The notes under the pieces: model-generated
What the model was told of the DNA's origin: nothing
Databases searched by the model: none
Seen by the model: the letters and a program-made list of their open reading frames with translations, nothing else
DNA from: Selenomonadaceae bacterium
GTDB lineage: Bacteria > Bacillota > Negativicutes > Selenomonadales > Selenomonadaceae
Length of the DNA: 64,000 nucleotides
NCBI GenBank assembly: GCA_022786545.1
Contig: JALFXV010000100.1
Location: 37,353-101,352 of the forward strand
Direction: 5' to 3'
Translations under genes and position numbers: made by a program
Part shown: one piece after another, positions 46,428 through 54,576 of the stretch
Layout: each line of letters starts with the position of its first letter
Position numbering within the stretch: position 1 is the first letter of the stretch

Positions 46428-47150
46428 TTAAAACTTTAAATCTTTGTAGGCTTTGTTGCTGTGAGCATGCCGCATGGCTGCTATGTAAATTACAGCAGGA
46501 ATTATGACCCGGTAAGCAGGCCCGGCAATATCAACGATTGTCCAGAGCGCTGTGATAGCTATGCCGACAGGACCGGCGAAGACGGATAATACTCTGGTCA
46601 ATGCAGCGTTGGCAGCCAGGCTGAGGCCACGGTTAAGAACCATCTTTGCTATGATATTGGCAATCACCACTGCAAGCTGGTAAGAAGCAAAACCGCCTGC
46701 ACGGAAAACCTGCAGAAGTACGAGAGAGCTTGCTCCCTTCATGGAACCGGTCTGTCCTGTCTGCTGAAGAATATTTTCCTTGTCGGCATTGGACATTTTT
46801 TCCCAGGAATCAGCGAGTACTTTTTCAAGGAGATTATGTTCGATATGTTCAATACTTTGCTGGCTGTTAAAATTAACCTTCATTTTTTCGCAAACCTTAA
46901 TGAGGATTTCTTTGTAGGAGTTGCAGCCGAAGGAAAAGGTATTGGAGCCGTATTCTTTTAGTTCACGGCGCAGGAGATGCGTATAAGTGCTAGGCCGGTC
47001 GGGATTGGCACGATAATCGCTATAAGAATCAAGATTACAGGTGATACCGCCCTTTTTCAGGTAAATGTCCCGTAGCACAAGCAGTTCTTCGTCCGTCATT
47101 TCATCCAGGATTTCCAGACCATCAATGCAACAGTTTTTTGTATTAGACAT
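46428..47150 (-). CDS. YaaW family protein (UPF0174/DUF3944-like)
   Basis: A 240-residue protein. The N-terminal DEMTDEELLVLRDIYLKKGG and the HLLRRELKEYGSNTF segment fit the YaaW/UPF0174 family; the middle ADSWEKMSNADKENILQQTG is also family-like; the C-terminal third is hydrophobic (VLSVFAGPVGIAITALWTIV) and may insert in a membrane. The start is ATG 47150 after AAGGA; ATG 47171, which overlaps the upstream stop as TAATG, would give 7 more residues. Function unknown. Confidence 0.75.
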   Translation of the reverse strand: MSNTKNCCIDGLEILDEMTDEELLVLRDIYLKKGGITCNLDSYSDYRANPDRPSTYTHLLRRELKEYGSNTFSFGCNSYKEILIKVCEKMKVNFNSQQSIEHIEHNLLEKVLADSWEKMSNADKENILQQTGQTGSMKGASSLVLLQVFRAGGFASYQLAVVIANIIAKMVLNRGLSLAANAALTRVLSVFAGPVGIAITALWTIVDIAGPAYRVIIPAVIYIAAMRHAHSNKAYKDLKF

Positions 47151-47170
47151 AAAGAGTTCATCCTTTCTCA

Positions 47171-47341
47171 TTAAATAATCGTTTTTAAATGTAAATCTTT
47201 TTTTATTCCCACAATGTCAAAGTCATCCGGATTTTCCTTGTAGCTGTAAATAAGGTATTCAATTAATTCTCCAGGTGACAAAAGTGAGATTAGCTCCTCA
47301 GCCGATAGCCTGCCGTATTCTTGCATTTCCTCTGCTGTCAT
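47171..47341 (-). CDS. Small acidic protein upstream of the YaaW-like gene
   Basis: A 56-residue frame on the minus strand with a good site (GAAAGGAGG, 8 bases before ATG 47341). It begins MTAEEMQEYGRLSAEELISL and continues SPGELIEYLIYSYKENPDDF. Its TAA overlaps a possible ATG of the YaaW-like frame. No homologue is recognised. The ribosome site and tight coupling make it likely to be translated. Confidence 0.6.
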   Translation of the reverse strand: MTAEEMQEYGRLSAEELISLLSPGELIEYLIYSYKENPDDFDIVGIKKDLHLKTII

Positions 47342-47365
47342 AAAGGCAAACCTCCTTTCAATTAT

Positions 47366-47411
47366 TTGCTTCAGCTGATAAGTGTATGATATACTAAAAA
47401 AGCAGCTGATA
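47366..47411 (+). promoter_or_regulatory. Promoter with paired CAGCTGATA repeats between divergent genes
   Basis: TTGCTT (47366-47371), 18 bases, TATACT (47390-47395). CAGCTGATA occurs at 47372-47380 and again at 47403-47411, 31 bases apart (about three helix turns), flanking the -10 box. This looks like a two-site operator able to control both the plus-strand gene at 47461 and the minus-strand pair. Confidence 0.5.
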
Positions 47412-47460
47412 GGTCAATTTAAGATTAACGTTTATTCGGACTTCAAAAGGGGATGTTGTT

Positions 47461-48147
47461 GTGGATGAGAAAAAAGATGGCAAAGAGTATTTGCTGAATA
47501 ATTTTGAGCGTATAGAGGGAAGTTATAAGATACCGATTATGATGACATCTGCAGCAGTTGGGGCTGTTGCTGCTGGTTTGCTGGGGGCGGCAGGGGGAAT
47601 TATTGGCGGTATTATTGGTAGTGTTTTCCTGGAAAATGTCTTTTGCGGGGCTGATAAGGACAAAGAAAAATCCCTGGAAGAAAAGCGTGAAGAAGTAGCA
47701 GCTTCATCGCCAGCCGGTAAGGAAAAAGCCAGAAATTTGACTGCCGGGGATATTCCGGAGGAGTTATTTGATGATAAAACACTTGCCAGGCGCAAGCTGT
47801 TTTGCCAGAAGCTTTTTCAATATGAAAATGAAATGGGCTTAACAGATGTAGAACTTTATACTAAGGCACATATTTCCAAAGCTGTCTTTTCTCACATACG
47901 GGGTATGATGAGAGATGGCACTTATCGTCCTAGCAAGGTCAATGTGATATGTTTGTGTATTGCATTGAATTTAACTGCTGGGCAGGCTGAAGAAATGTTA
48001 GGTCTATTGGAGTATTCTTTTTCGAATGCAGATAAGCTGGATCGGATAGTTCATTGGTGTTTGAGCAACACGGAATTTTATTTTACAGTGGATTCATTAA
48101 ATGAAATTTTTTACGATAAGCTAGGCGAAACCCTGCTCCCTGTGTAA
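47461..48147 (+). CDS. Glycine-zipper membrane protein with C-terminal helical (HTH-like) domain
   Basis: A 228-residue protein. Residues about 27-57 (MMTSAAVGAVAAGLLGAAGG then IIGGIIGSVF) form a glycine zipper or membrane hairpin. A charged linker follows, then a domain at about 110-225: KLFQYENEMGLTDVELYTKA, HISKAVFSHIRGMMRDG, PSKVNVICLCIALNLTAGQA. That domain matches by eye an XRE-like module seen at the C-terminus of Firmicute macro-domain and signalling proteins. GTG 47461 follows AAAAGGGG. Role unknown. Confidence 0.65.
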   Translation: MDEKKDGKEYLLNNFERIEGSYKIPIMMTSAAVGAVAAGLLGAAGGIIGGIIGSVFLENVFCGADKDKEKSLEEKREEVAASSPAGKEKARNLTAGDIPEELFDDKTLARRKLFCQKLFQYENEMGLTDVELYTKAHISKAVFSHIRGMMRDGTYRPSKVNVICLCIALNLTAGQAEEMLGLLEYSFSNADKLDRIVHWCLSNTEFYFTVDSLNEIFYDKLGETLLPV

Positions 48148-48164
48148 CAAAATCGTTTTACCCG

Positions 48165-48196
48165 CTCCCTGGCTGTAGTAAGGCTGGGAGTTTTTT
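48165..48196 (+). terminator. Probable terminator after the glycine-zipper gene
   Basis: CTCCC pairs with GGGAG, with partial pairing inside (GGCT/AGGC region), and TTTTTT follows. Confidence 0.65.
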
Positions 48197-48306
48197 GTTA
48201 ATCATGGATTTACCTCTAAAAGATTGCCAGGAGCTATAATTATCATTGAAAAGAGGAGATGTTCTCAGGACGGCTGCTAAGGCAAGTTTTTTAGGAGGTA
48301 AAAATT

Positions 48307-48552
48307 ATGAAAACGAATAAGATTACTATTGTTAAAAGGAACAATGTTATTGATTTTTATTATCATGTAAAAGAGGGAAAGAAGTACCTGTTTTCCCAGA
48401 AATTTTCCAAGGGGGTATATGAGTATTTCCAGAATGGACGCCTGGAATTAGAGATTTTGGCGTTCAAGAAGTGGAACCACAATCCAAGGCTGGATAAAAC
48501 CATTAGCAAGCTTCCCATGTACATCCGTTATGTATTGAAGGAATGTGCATGA
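48307..48552 (+). CDS. Small hypothetical protein (81 residues)
   Basis: ATG 48307 has a strong AGGAGG site. The protein is basic and aromatic: KITIVKRNNVIDFYYHVKEG, then KKYLFSQKFSKGVYEYFQNG, ending LPMYIRYVLKECA. No signal peptide, membrane helix or known motif is seen. Its own terminator follows, so it is a single-gene unit between the glycine-zipper gene and the Hsp70 module. Confidence 0.7.
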   Translation: MKTNKITIVKRNNVIDFYYHVKEGKKYLFSQKFSKGVYEYFQNGRLELEILAFKKWNHNPRLDKTISKLPMYIRYVLKECA

Positions 48553-48598
48553 TGGTGCGGTGAAAGAATCAAGGTATGACTGGCTGCCCTATTGCTGC

Positions 48599-48645
48599 TG
48601 CGGCATGGCACTGAAGATGTAGTACATGCCGCATCTCCTCTTTTT
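48599..48645 (+). terminator. Terminator after the 81-residue gene
   Basis: TGCGGCATG (48599-48607) pairs perfectly with CATGCCGCA (48625-48633), followed by a T-rich stretch. Confidence 0.75.
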
Positions 48646-48795
48646 CTTTGTAAATTATCAAAAATATGCAGGATTTTTTCTACAGATGTAGAATTAATAC
48701 ATTGGTAAGGAGTTGGATTTGTTTCTGGCCAGGACGTAGAGGCAAAGATTATTTATGTCAGAATGGTAAAAGATAAAGTACGGCTGAGAGGTTTT

Positions 48796-49950
48796 ATGGG
48801 AAAAAAGCAAATCAGATTTATGGCACTGGGAGGTGCCCAGCGTGTAGGCGCAAGCTGTTATTACCTGGGCCTGGGGGATAGCCACATTCTGTTGGATTGC
48901 GGGATAGGACAGTTATCAGGCATGCGGCTGAATCCGGTAATTAATTCGTTGCTGGGGATACCAGGGATATACAGCTTTAGGCAGATTATGGAGGTATACA
49001 TTTCTCATGCCCATTTAGATCATAGCGGCTATTTGCCTGAGCTTTTTAAGCAATCGACTGAATGTAGGGCGTATATGACTGAGATAACCAGAAGGCTGCT
49101 GCATCATCAGTACTCAACTGAAGGTTATGCAAAAATGATGCATTATAAGCGTTCATATACCTCAAGTATGTTGGAAAATGTATTCTTGCGCAGTGCGAGT
49201 GTAAGCTATTGCAATAAGATGCCCTTTAATGAATACAGTGTGGAATTTTTGCAGGCAGGGCATATTCCAGGGGCTATGATGATGTTATTTTCATATGCCG
49301 GCAAGAATATTTTGTATACAGGAGATTTTTCCATCAATGGGAGTATTTTAACAGAGGGCTGCATGTTGCCTGACAAGGAGATTGATCTTATGATCATGTG
49401 CGGCTTGCATGCCAAGCACCCGCTGAAGCACAAAAGCGTTGATGTGTTTGAAGTTTTTTGTGCCGAAGTGAGTGATTATTTGAGCATGGAGGAGAATGTC
49501 TATTGCCAGACTGCCCAGCTTAGCAAGGGGGTAGAGCTGCTCAAGTTTTTAAATTCATTTGTACCGCCATTCATCAAGATATATGTGGACCCATATATTT
49601 ATGGCGTGGTCAGGGAATTGGAGCGTTTGAATGTGCAGATTTTTCAACGTAACAATTATCTTTTGTCTGAAAACTCAGATTTGTCCGCCCAGCATATTAT
49701 TTTGTCAACACGCCGCCAGTCAGGGTATTTTTCTCAATATGCTCATGTAGATGGGAATTTTTCCCTGCATGATTCCTTTGAGGAGACCTTGCATTTTATC
49801 AAGCAGATTAACTCGCGGGATGCTGTGATCGTACACAGTCCTGGGAATTTAGATGGGTCTGTTGAAACAGTGGAGCAGAGACTGGTTTTTGATCCTGATT
49901 GCAGGACACAGTTTTTGTTTCCGGAAGAACAGGAATTGTATGTGTTTTAG
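48796..49950 (+). CDS. Beta-CASP-type MBL-fold protein (CPSF-like nuclease family)
   Basis: A 384-residue protein, first of the three-gene Hsp70 module. Zinc-site motifs: SHAHLDHSG (His71, His73, Asp75, His76), QAGHIPGA (His156) and YTGDFS (Asp177). Beta-CASP motifs by eye: FSLHDS (His325) and VIVHSPG (His347). The acidic motif A position is changed: DLMIMCGLHA has Cys202 where a Glu is usual. So it is related to CPSF-73-like RNases but may be altered in activity. ATG 48796 follows GAGAGG; ATG 48763 is weaker. 30 bases separate it from the next gene. Confidence 0.78.
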   Translation: MGKKQIRFMALGGAQRVGASCYYLGLGDSHILLDCGIGQLSGMRLNPVINSLLGIPGIYSFRQIMEVYISHAHLDHSGYLPELFKQSTECRAYMTEITRRLLHHQYSTEGYAKMMHYKRSYTSSMLENVFLRSASVSYCNKMPFNEYSVEFLQAGHIPGAMMMLFSYAGKNILYTGDFSINGSILTEGCMLPDKEIDLMIMCGLHAKHPLKHKSVDVFEVFCAEVSDYLSMEENVYCQTAQLSKGVELLKFLNSFVPPFIKIYVDPYIYGVVRELERLNVQIFQRNNYLLSENSDLSAQHIILSTRRQSGYFSQYAHVDGNFSLHDSFEETLHFIKQINSRDAVIVHSPGNLDGSVETVEQRLVFDPDCRTQFLFPEEQELYVF

Positions 49951-49980
49951 GGAATTATCCAAGGCAGAGGAGGAGTCTTT

Positions 49981-51075
49981 ATGATTAATACTAAGAGTGA
50001 AAAGTTTCAGGAATTTTTGAAGTATGTTCACAATGAATACGAAAACAAGAAGCGGAGAACTAGTGAAAATGCGGAGTACATCGTTGAGAGCAAGATTCTC
50101 AAGCAGATATTGCATGAGCCTGAAAGAGGACCTAAGTATTGGAGCGATGTTGTCAGCCGTGAGCTTTATACAAATATCAGCGATGATGAGGTCATCCGCG
50201 TTTTGCGCAATACTGTACCAAGGCTGAACAGCCCCTTAGACAGAAAAAAGATTATCCCATCCGTATTGAAAACAGCAGAGGCATTCAGGTCGGCCTTAGA
50301 AAAGGGGACGCCTGAGGCTTATGAAGGATTTATTGCCATGCGGGATGAAACAGCAGGTAATCATCGCTCTGTGCCTCGTCTTCTGTGTTTCGCTATTTTC
50401 CATGTCTGTCCGGAAATAAATTATTATAATGATTTAGATACCCAGGAAACTTTTCGGGATACTATTTCCAAATATGTCATGTATGGCATTTCTGATGCTC
50501 TGGCAGGTTATTGCAATGCAAGATATAAAAAGAGTAATGACCGAAAGGACAGCAATAGCAGGAACAATGGCAGGGGCAGCAGGAAGGAAGCTGACAATAA
50601 AATCAGCCAGATGGAAGAAGCGATGGAACGCAATCGGATGATGTTGCAGGATTTGCAGGATGAGTTTGACGAGCAGCTGCAGGAGACAAAAGTGCAGGAG
50701 CTGACAGCTTTTTTTGCCAAGCTTAATTCTGACAAATACGGCAGCATCCTGGACTCCCTTTTGCAGGTGCGCAGGGGCATAGCCCAGCTGAAGAAGGAGC
50801 ATTTTGTTTTGCCGCCGGAAGTAAGTGGCCTGTTCATCCTGATTCAGAAAATGACACAGTTTGTTATGGACAATCACATAAATCCCATCATGAAGCCTGA
50901 CTCAATTCTGGAACTGACTGCACAGGAAGCGGAAAGGTGCGATTATACAGGTTCAGCTTTTATGGACAAGGATAAGCCAAAACGTGTGCGTGTGGTTTCA
51001 CCTGGCTGGTTTTACATGGATAAGGATATCGTGATTGCCAAACCAAAAATCAAGGAGGTAGAAGAAAATGAGTAA
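49981..51075 (+). CDS. GrpE-like protein with novel N-terminal domain
   Basis: A 364-residue protein, second in the module. Residues 1-180 form a helical domain I do not recognise (ESKILKQILHEPERGPKYW, then RLLCFAIFHVCPEINYYN). A basic low-complexity linker precedes a long coiled coil at about 208-245 (QMEEAMERNRMMLQDLQDEF). The rest follows the GrpE plan: a helical bundle (SGLFILIQKMTQFVMDNHIN), then a small beta part, RVRVVSPGWFYMDKDIVIAK, equivalent to the GrpE beta wing. It overlaps the Hsp70 gene by 8 bases. Probably its nucleotide-exchange factor (inference). Confidence 0.65.
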   Translation: MINTKSEKFQEFLKYVHNEYENKKRRTSENAEYIVESKILKQILHEPERGPKYWSDVVSRELYTNISDDEVIRVLRNTVPRLNSPLDRKKIIPSVLKTAEAFRSALEKGTPEAYEGFIAMRDETAGNHRSVPRLLCFAIFHVCPEINYYNDLDTQETFRDTISKYVMYGISDALAGYCNARYKKSNDRKDSNSRNNGRGSRKEADNKISQMEEAMERNRMMLQDLQDEFDEQLQETKVQELTAFFAKLNSDKYGSILDSLLQVRRGIAQLKKEHFVLPPEVSGLFILIQKMTQFVMDNHINPIMKPDSILELTAQEAERCDYTGSAFMDKDKPKRVRVVSPGWFYMDKDIVIAKPKIKEVEENE

Positions 51076-53971
51076 CGATGCGATTCATGATTTATGTATA
51101 GGTATTGATTTGGGCACTACAAATTCCGTTTTGGCCACTGTCAATCAGAGGCCAAATGGAGAGTTAAAAAGTACGGTCATAGATTTGAAAAGAGCCGTTG
51201 ATGTTTATACGTTTAATGGCAAGGCCAAGCCGCAAATGGAAAAAAAGCCTACGCTGCCATCATGTGTATACTACAATGAAGATAATAATTATCGGCCTAT
51301 CGTGGGAAACTTTGCTAAAAACAGGTATGCTGTACGTCCTCATTTAGTAGCAAAGTCCATTAAGAGCCACATGGGTGAGAAGGATGTCAGCAATCTGGGC
51401 TTTGCTGATGAAATACCTGATAAGACGCCGGCACAGATTGCCTCGCGGATTTTGCAGCACATGCTGCGAGAGGCGGGGGCAATTTTTCATAAGGTGATTG
51501 AGGAAGCTGTAATCACTGTTCCGGCTAATTTTGATTCTATTATGGTCAAGGCAACACGTGATGCTGCAGCCTTGGCAGGTATCAAGGTATTTAATAATGA
51601 TGGTTCAGAACGGCCTATCATCCTGGAGGAGCCAAAGGCTGTGCTGTATGATTTTATCAATAAAGCCGCCAATGGAGAAATTTCTGAGCACATTATCGAT
51701 TTAAGTACCAAAAAGAATATCATGGTTTTTGATCTTGGTGGCGGCACCCTCGATATTACCTTGCACGAAGTCAAGAGACGTGAGGATTGCCAGGATATTA
51801 TCAAGGTTGATGATATAGCCATCAACCGGTATACGCTTTTGGGCGGTGACAATTTTGATCAGGCACTGGCCGAAGAGATGTACAGGAGGTTTTTGCAGAA
51901 ATATGCTAATCGTGAAGACGTGGTCCGCCAGCTGAAAAAAGATGAAAAAGCGATTATGTCACAGCTGCTGACATACGCTGAAGATTTGAAGCTGGATTTA
52001 AGCGTCAGCATCGAAAATGAGGCTGGCGGTTCTGACAGTGAAAACTGGTGGGGAGATGAGGATGAAGACGAAGGCTTTAATGTTGGCGGCAATGTAGGCA
52101 GTACAGGTTTTAGCTATGATGATGTATTTACCAAGGAAGAAATAGAGGCTGTCTATGAAGAATTTATGGGCAGGGATCTTTCTGTGAATGATTATAAGAA
52201 GATTGATCAGCTGGGTGTTTTGACCAATACAAACAACATAGTGTACCCTATCCTGGATGTGCTGAATAAAGCCGCTAAGAAACTCGGTACTGATGAGGTC
52301 AAGGTTGATGCTGTTATATTAAATGGCGGCATGTCCAAATTCTATATGATCAAGGACCGCCTGAGGGAACTGTTTGGCTTTGAGCCTATTGAAGCGATGG
52401 ATCCCGACCAGGCTGTTGCGAGAGGTGCAGCCGTTTACCATTATTATTTAAAGAAAACCGAGTTTGCCATCAGTGATGATATGCGCACGGTGGGAGATAA
52501 TGCTTCCGAGGTGGCCGAAGCAGTAGCAGAACATGTTAAAAAACAGCAGAGCAGCATGCTTGCCGTGAAGCAGGAAGCCGCAGCGAAGAAAAACGTTGTG
52601 CCTTTGCAAAGAGTTGAGTGGGGCAGGAATATAATTAATGACAGCCTGTATCTTGGCACGTCTAACAATACAAGGGTCAAGATTATTGCTACAGGCACGG
52701 AACTGCCGTATACTTCCGAGATATTAAAAGGCTTTCAGCTGATGCCTAATAATGGTAACGGCAGGATAGATATACCTATTCAGCTGAAAAATATTGATGG
52801 CAAGACATATCGTACTATTGCAAAGGGACAGATCAACTTTAACAAAAAGTATGCGTCAGGAGCGTATGTGGTACTTAAAGTGGAGGTCAGCCGCAGCAAG
52901 ATCATCACCATGTATGCCTGGACCTGCAGCGATGTAGAGGGACAGAATATTCTGGAAAATGGTGTGTGCAGAATTGAAATTTCTGACAATGATGCCCAGC
53001 GGCAGAAGCAAAAGCTGGTATCCATGACCAGCAATAAGCTGGAGCCTAACAGCATCCTTAATTCCTTGTCAAATATTTTTAATGTCAAGAAAAAGCAGAG
53101 ATGGCAAAAGCATAAGATCAAGGAATGTTCAGCCAAGGCCGCTATCCTGGTGAACCAGATTATTTCGGCGTCAAATCTGGAGGATTTTGCGAAGCCTGTC
53201 ATCAAAGCTTTTTCCAGTAATTCCTCCTGTGAGGAATATAAATGCAGATTGGCGATTATTGGCAGAAAAATTTGCCATCGTTGGACAGAAAGAGAACGCC
53301 AGCAATTTGCGGATGCATGCATCGGTAATTTCCTGACAGATATGTATTCGCTGGAATGGAATACATCAGCGGGCGGTGAGATTGTAAACACAAGAATACA
53401 ATCTATTTATGCACTGTCTGTTTGTGGTACAGAAGGTGATGTGCTTAATCTGAAAAAGCTGAGGCAGCAGAACAGGTATTATTTGGCCTGCCTATATACT
53501 TTTGGCAAGCGTCATCTTGATATTCCGTGGCTGTACGAATGTCTGGTTAAAGACTGTGATCTCCTGATCAGGAAGAATGGCAACGGAAAATCCTATTTGC
53601 AAAATACTTCTCATGCCATCGGCCTGGCTTTTAATAGTTATGTCTGCAAGGATGAGAATGAGCAGAAGTTGCGCAATAATGCTGCCATACGTCTGACCAA
53701 GGTGCTTCAGACGGATACTATAACAGGCGCCGAATCAATTTGCTCTATTATTGCGCTGGGATTGGTATGCGACCAGCGTAATCTTAATGAGATCAGGAGC
53801 GATGTGCTGCGGGAGGCAGAAAATGTATTGACGTATATCAGCAAGTATGTTTATCTTGAAGATCTTCCAGCCAGTGAAAAGTCGGCGGCTATAGCATTGA
53901 AGCTGATGAAAGGTGATAACCTCACTGAGGATGAAGAGAAATACTTACTGAAAAAATTGGAACTGGATTAA
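51068..53971 (+). CDS. Divergent Hsp70 (DnaK-like) with long C-terminal helical extension
   Basis: A 967-residue chaperone-like ATPase. Nucleotide-binding motifs are intact: IGIDLGTTNSVLATV (near residue 11), EAVITVPANFDSIM, MVFDLGGGTLDITL (about 219) and VDAVILNGGMSKFYMIKDRL (about 418). An acidic, Gly-rich insert at about 316-345 (SENWWGDEDEDEGFN) is not usual. A degenerate substrate-binding-like part follows (NDSLYLGTSNN, GTELPYTSE; about 520-650), then about 290 residues of helices of unknown type instead of the lid. No DnaJ partner is encoded nearby. The overlap with the GrpE-like gene argues for one complex. Confidence 0.85.
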   Translation: MSNDAIHDLCIGIDLGTTNSVLATVNQRPNGELKSTVIDLKRAVDVYTFNGKAKPQMEKKPTLPSCVYYNEDNNYRPIVGNFAKNRYAVRPHLVAKSIKSHMGEKDVSNLGFADEIPDKTPAQIASRILQHMLREAGAIFHKVIEEAVITVPANFDSIMVKATRDAAALAGIKVFNNDGSERPIILEEPKAVLYDFINKAANGEISEHIIDLSTKKNIMVFDLGGGTLDITLHEVKRREDCQDIIKVDDIAINRYTLLGGDNFDQALAEEMYRRFLQKYANREDVVRQLKKDEKAIMSQLLTYAEDLKLDLSVSIENEAGGSDSENWWGDEDEDEGFNVGGNVGSTGFSYDDVFTKEEIEAVYEEFMGRDLSVNDYKKIDQLGVLTNTNNIVYPILDVLNKAAKKLGTDEVKVDAVILNGGMSKFYMIKDRLRELFGFEPIEAMDPDQAVARGAAVYHYYLKKTEFAISDDMRTVGDNASEVAEAVAEHVKKQQSSMLAVKQEAAAKKNVVPLQRVEWGRNIINDSLYLGTSNNTRVKIIATGTELPYTSEILKGFQLMPNNGNGRIDIPIQLKNIDGKTYRTIAKGQINFNKKYASGAYVVLKVEVSRSKIITMYAWTCSDVEGQNILENGVCRIEISDNDAQRQKQKLVSMTSNKLEPNSILNSLSNIFNVKKKQRWQKHKIKECSAKAAILVNQIISASNLEDFAKPVIKAFSSNSSCEEYKCRLAIIGRKICHRWTERERQQFADACIGNFLTDMYSLEWNTSAGGEIVNTRIQSIYALSVCGTEGDVLNLKKLRQQNRYYLACLYTFGKRHLDIPWLYECLVKDCDLLIRKNGNGKSYLQNTSHAIGLAFNSYVCKDENEQKLRNNAAIRLTKVLQTDTITGAESICSIIALGLVCDQRNLNEIRSDVLREAENVLTYISKYVYLEDLPASEKSAAIALKLMKGDNLTEDEEKYLLKKLELD

Positions 53972-54110
53972 TTCCTCGGAAGATATCTGCCGGGAGGCCA
54001 GGTAAATGTTTTTGCCGGTGCAGGTTAAGTAAAGACTTCCTGGGGAGGGTAAAGGAGAAAAATTATGCGCAGGCTATTTTAAATATTTCTCAAATATTTT
54101 CCCCAGGTGG

Positions 54111-54139
54111 TTATAAATTTCCCTTTACTATGCTATAAT
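54111..54139 (+). promoter_or_regulatory. Promoter of the ACT/UPF0210 pair
   Basis: TTATAA (54111-54116), 17 bases, TATAAT (54134-54139), with TG at 54131-54132 giving an extended -10. No clear terminator separates it from the Hsp70 gene. Confidence 0.65.
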
Positions 54140-54197
54140 GTAAAAATATCGGGGATTTTGTATCCTGTTCACTTGAATTATGATAGGAGAGAATAGC

Positions 54198-54467
54198 ATG
54201 AAATTGGTTGTTACTACTGTTGGTAAGGATAGAGTGGGTATTATTGCAATGGTCAGCAACATTCTGGCGGAGAACAATATCAATATCCTCAGCGTAAATC
54301 AGAACATTATGGATGGTTTTTTCAACATGATTATGATGGCTGAGACTGTGGGTGACAATGTAAAGCTGCCTGAGATGCAGAAGCTGCTCAGGGAGAAGGG
54401 GCAGGAGCTGGATTTGGAGATCAAGGTACAGAATCAGGAAATCTTCAACATTATGCACAATATCTAA
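54198..54467 (+). CDS. ACT domain protein (UPF0237)
   Basis: An 89-residue single ACT domain. KLVVTTVGKDRVGIIAMVSN and ENNINILSVNQNIMDGFFNM are typical of the UPF0237 family, which is nearly always next to UPF0210, as here. ATG 54198 follows ATAGGAGAG. It probably senses an amino acid or similar ligand; the ligand is unknown. Confidence 0.93.
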   Translation: MKLVVTTVGKDRVGIIAMVSNILAENNINILSVNQNIMDGFFNMIMMAETVGDNVKLPEMQKLLREKGQELDLEIKVQNQEIFNIMHNI

Positions 54468-54503
54468 TCACTCTGCATTATGCACAATATCTGACCACTC
54501 GGC
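54450..54503. repeat. 27-base tandem duplication at the end of the ACT gene
   Basis: ATTATGCACAATATCT followed by (A/G)A(T/C)CACTC(T/G)GC occurs twice, at 54450-54476 and 54477-54503, with a few changes. The first copy holds the last codons and stop of the ACT gene; the second is non-coding. Confidence 0.85.
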
Positions 54504-54576
54504 GCGATATTTGTCGTATCAGGGTTGTTGTCATAATAGAATTGTTGTCGTAGTATAGTTGTATGGAGGATTTTTT

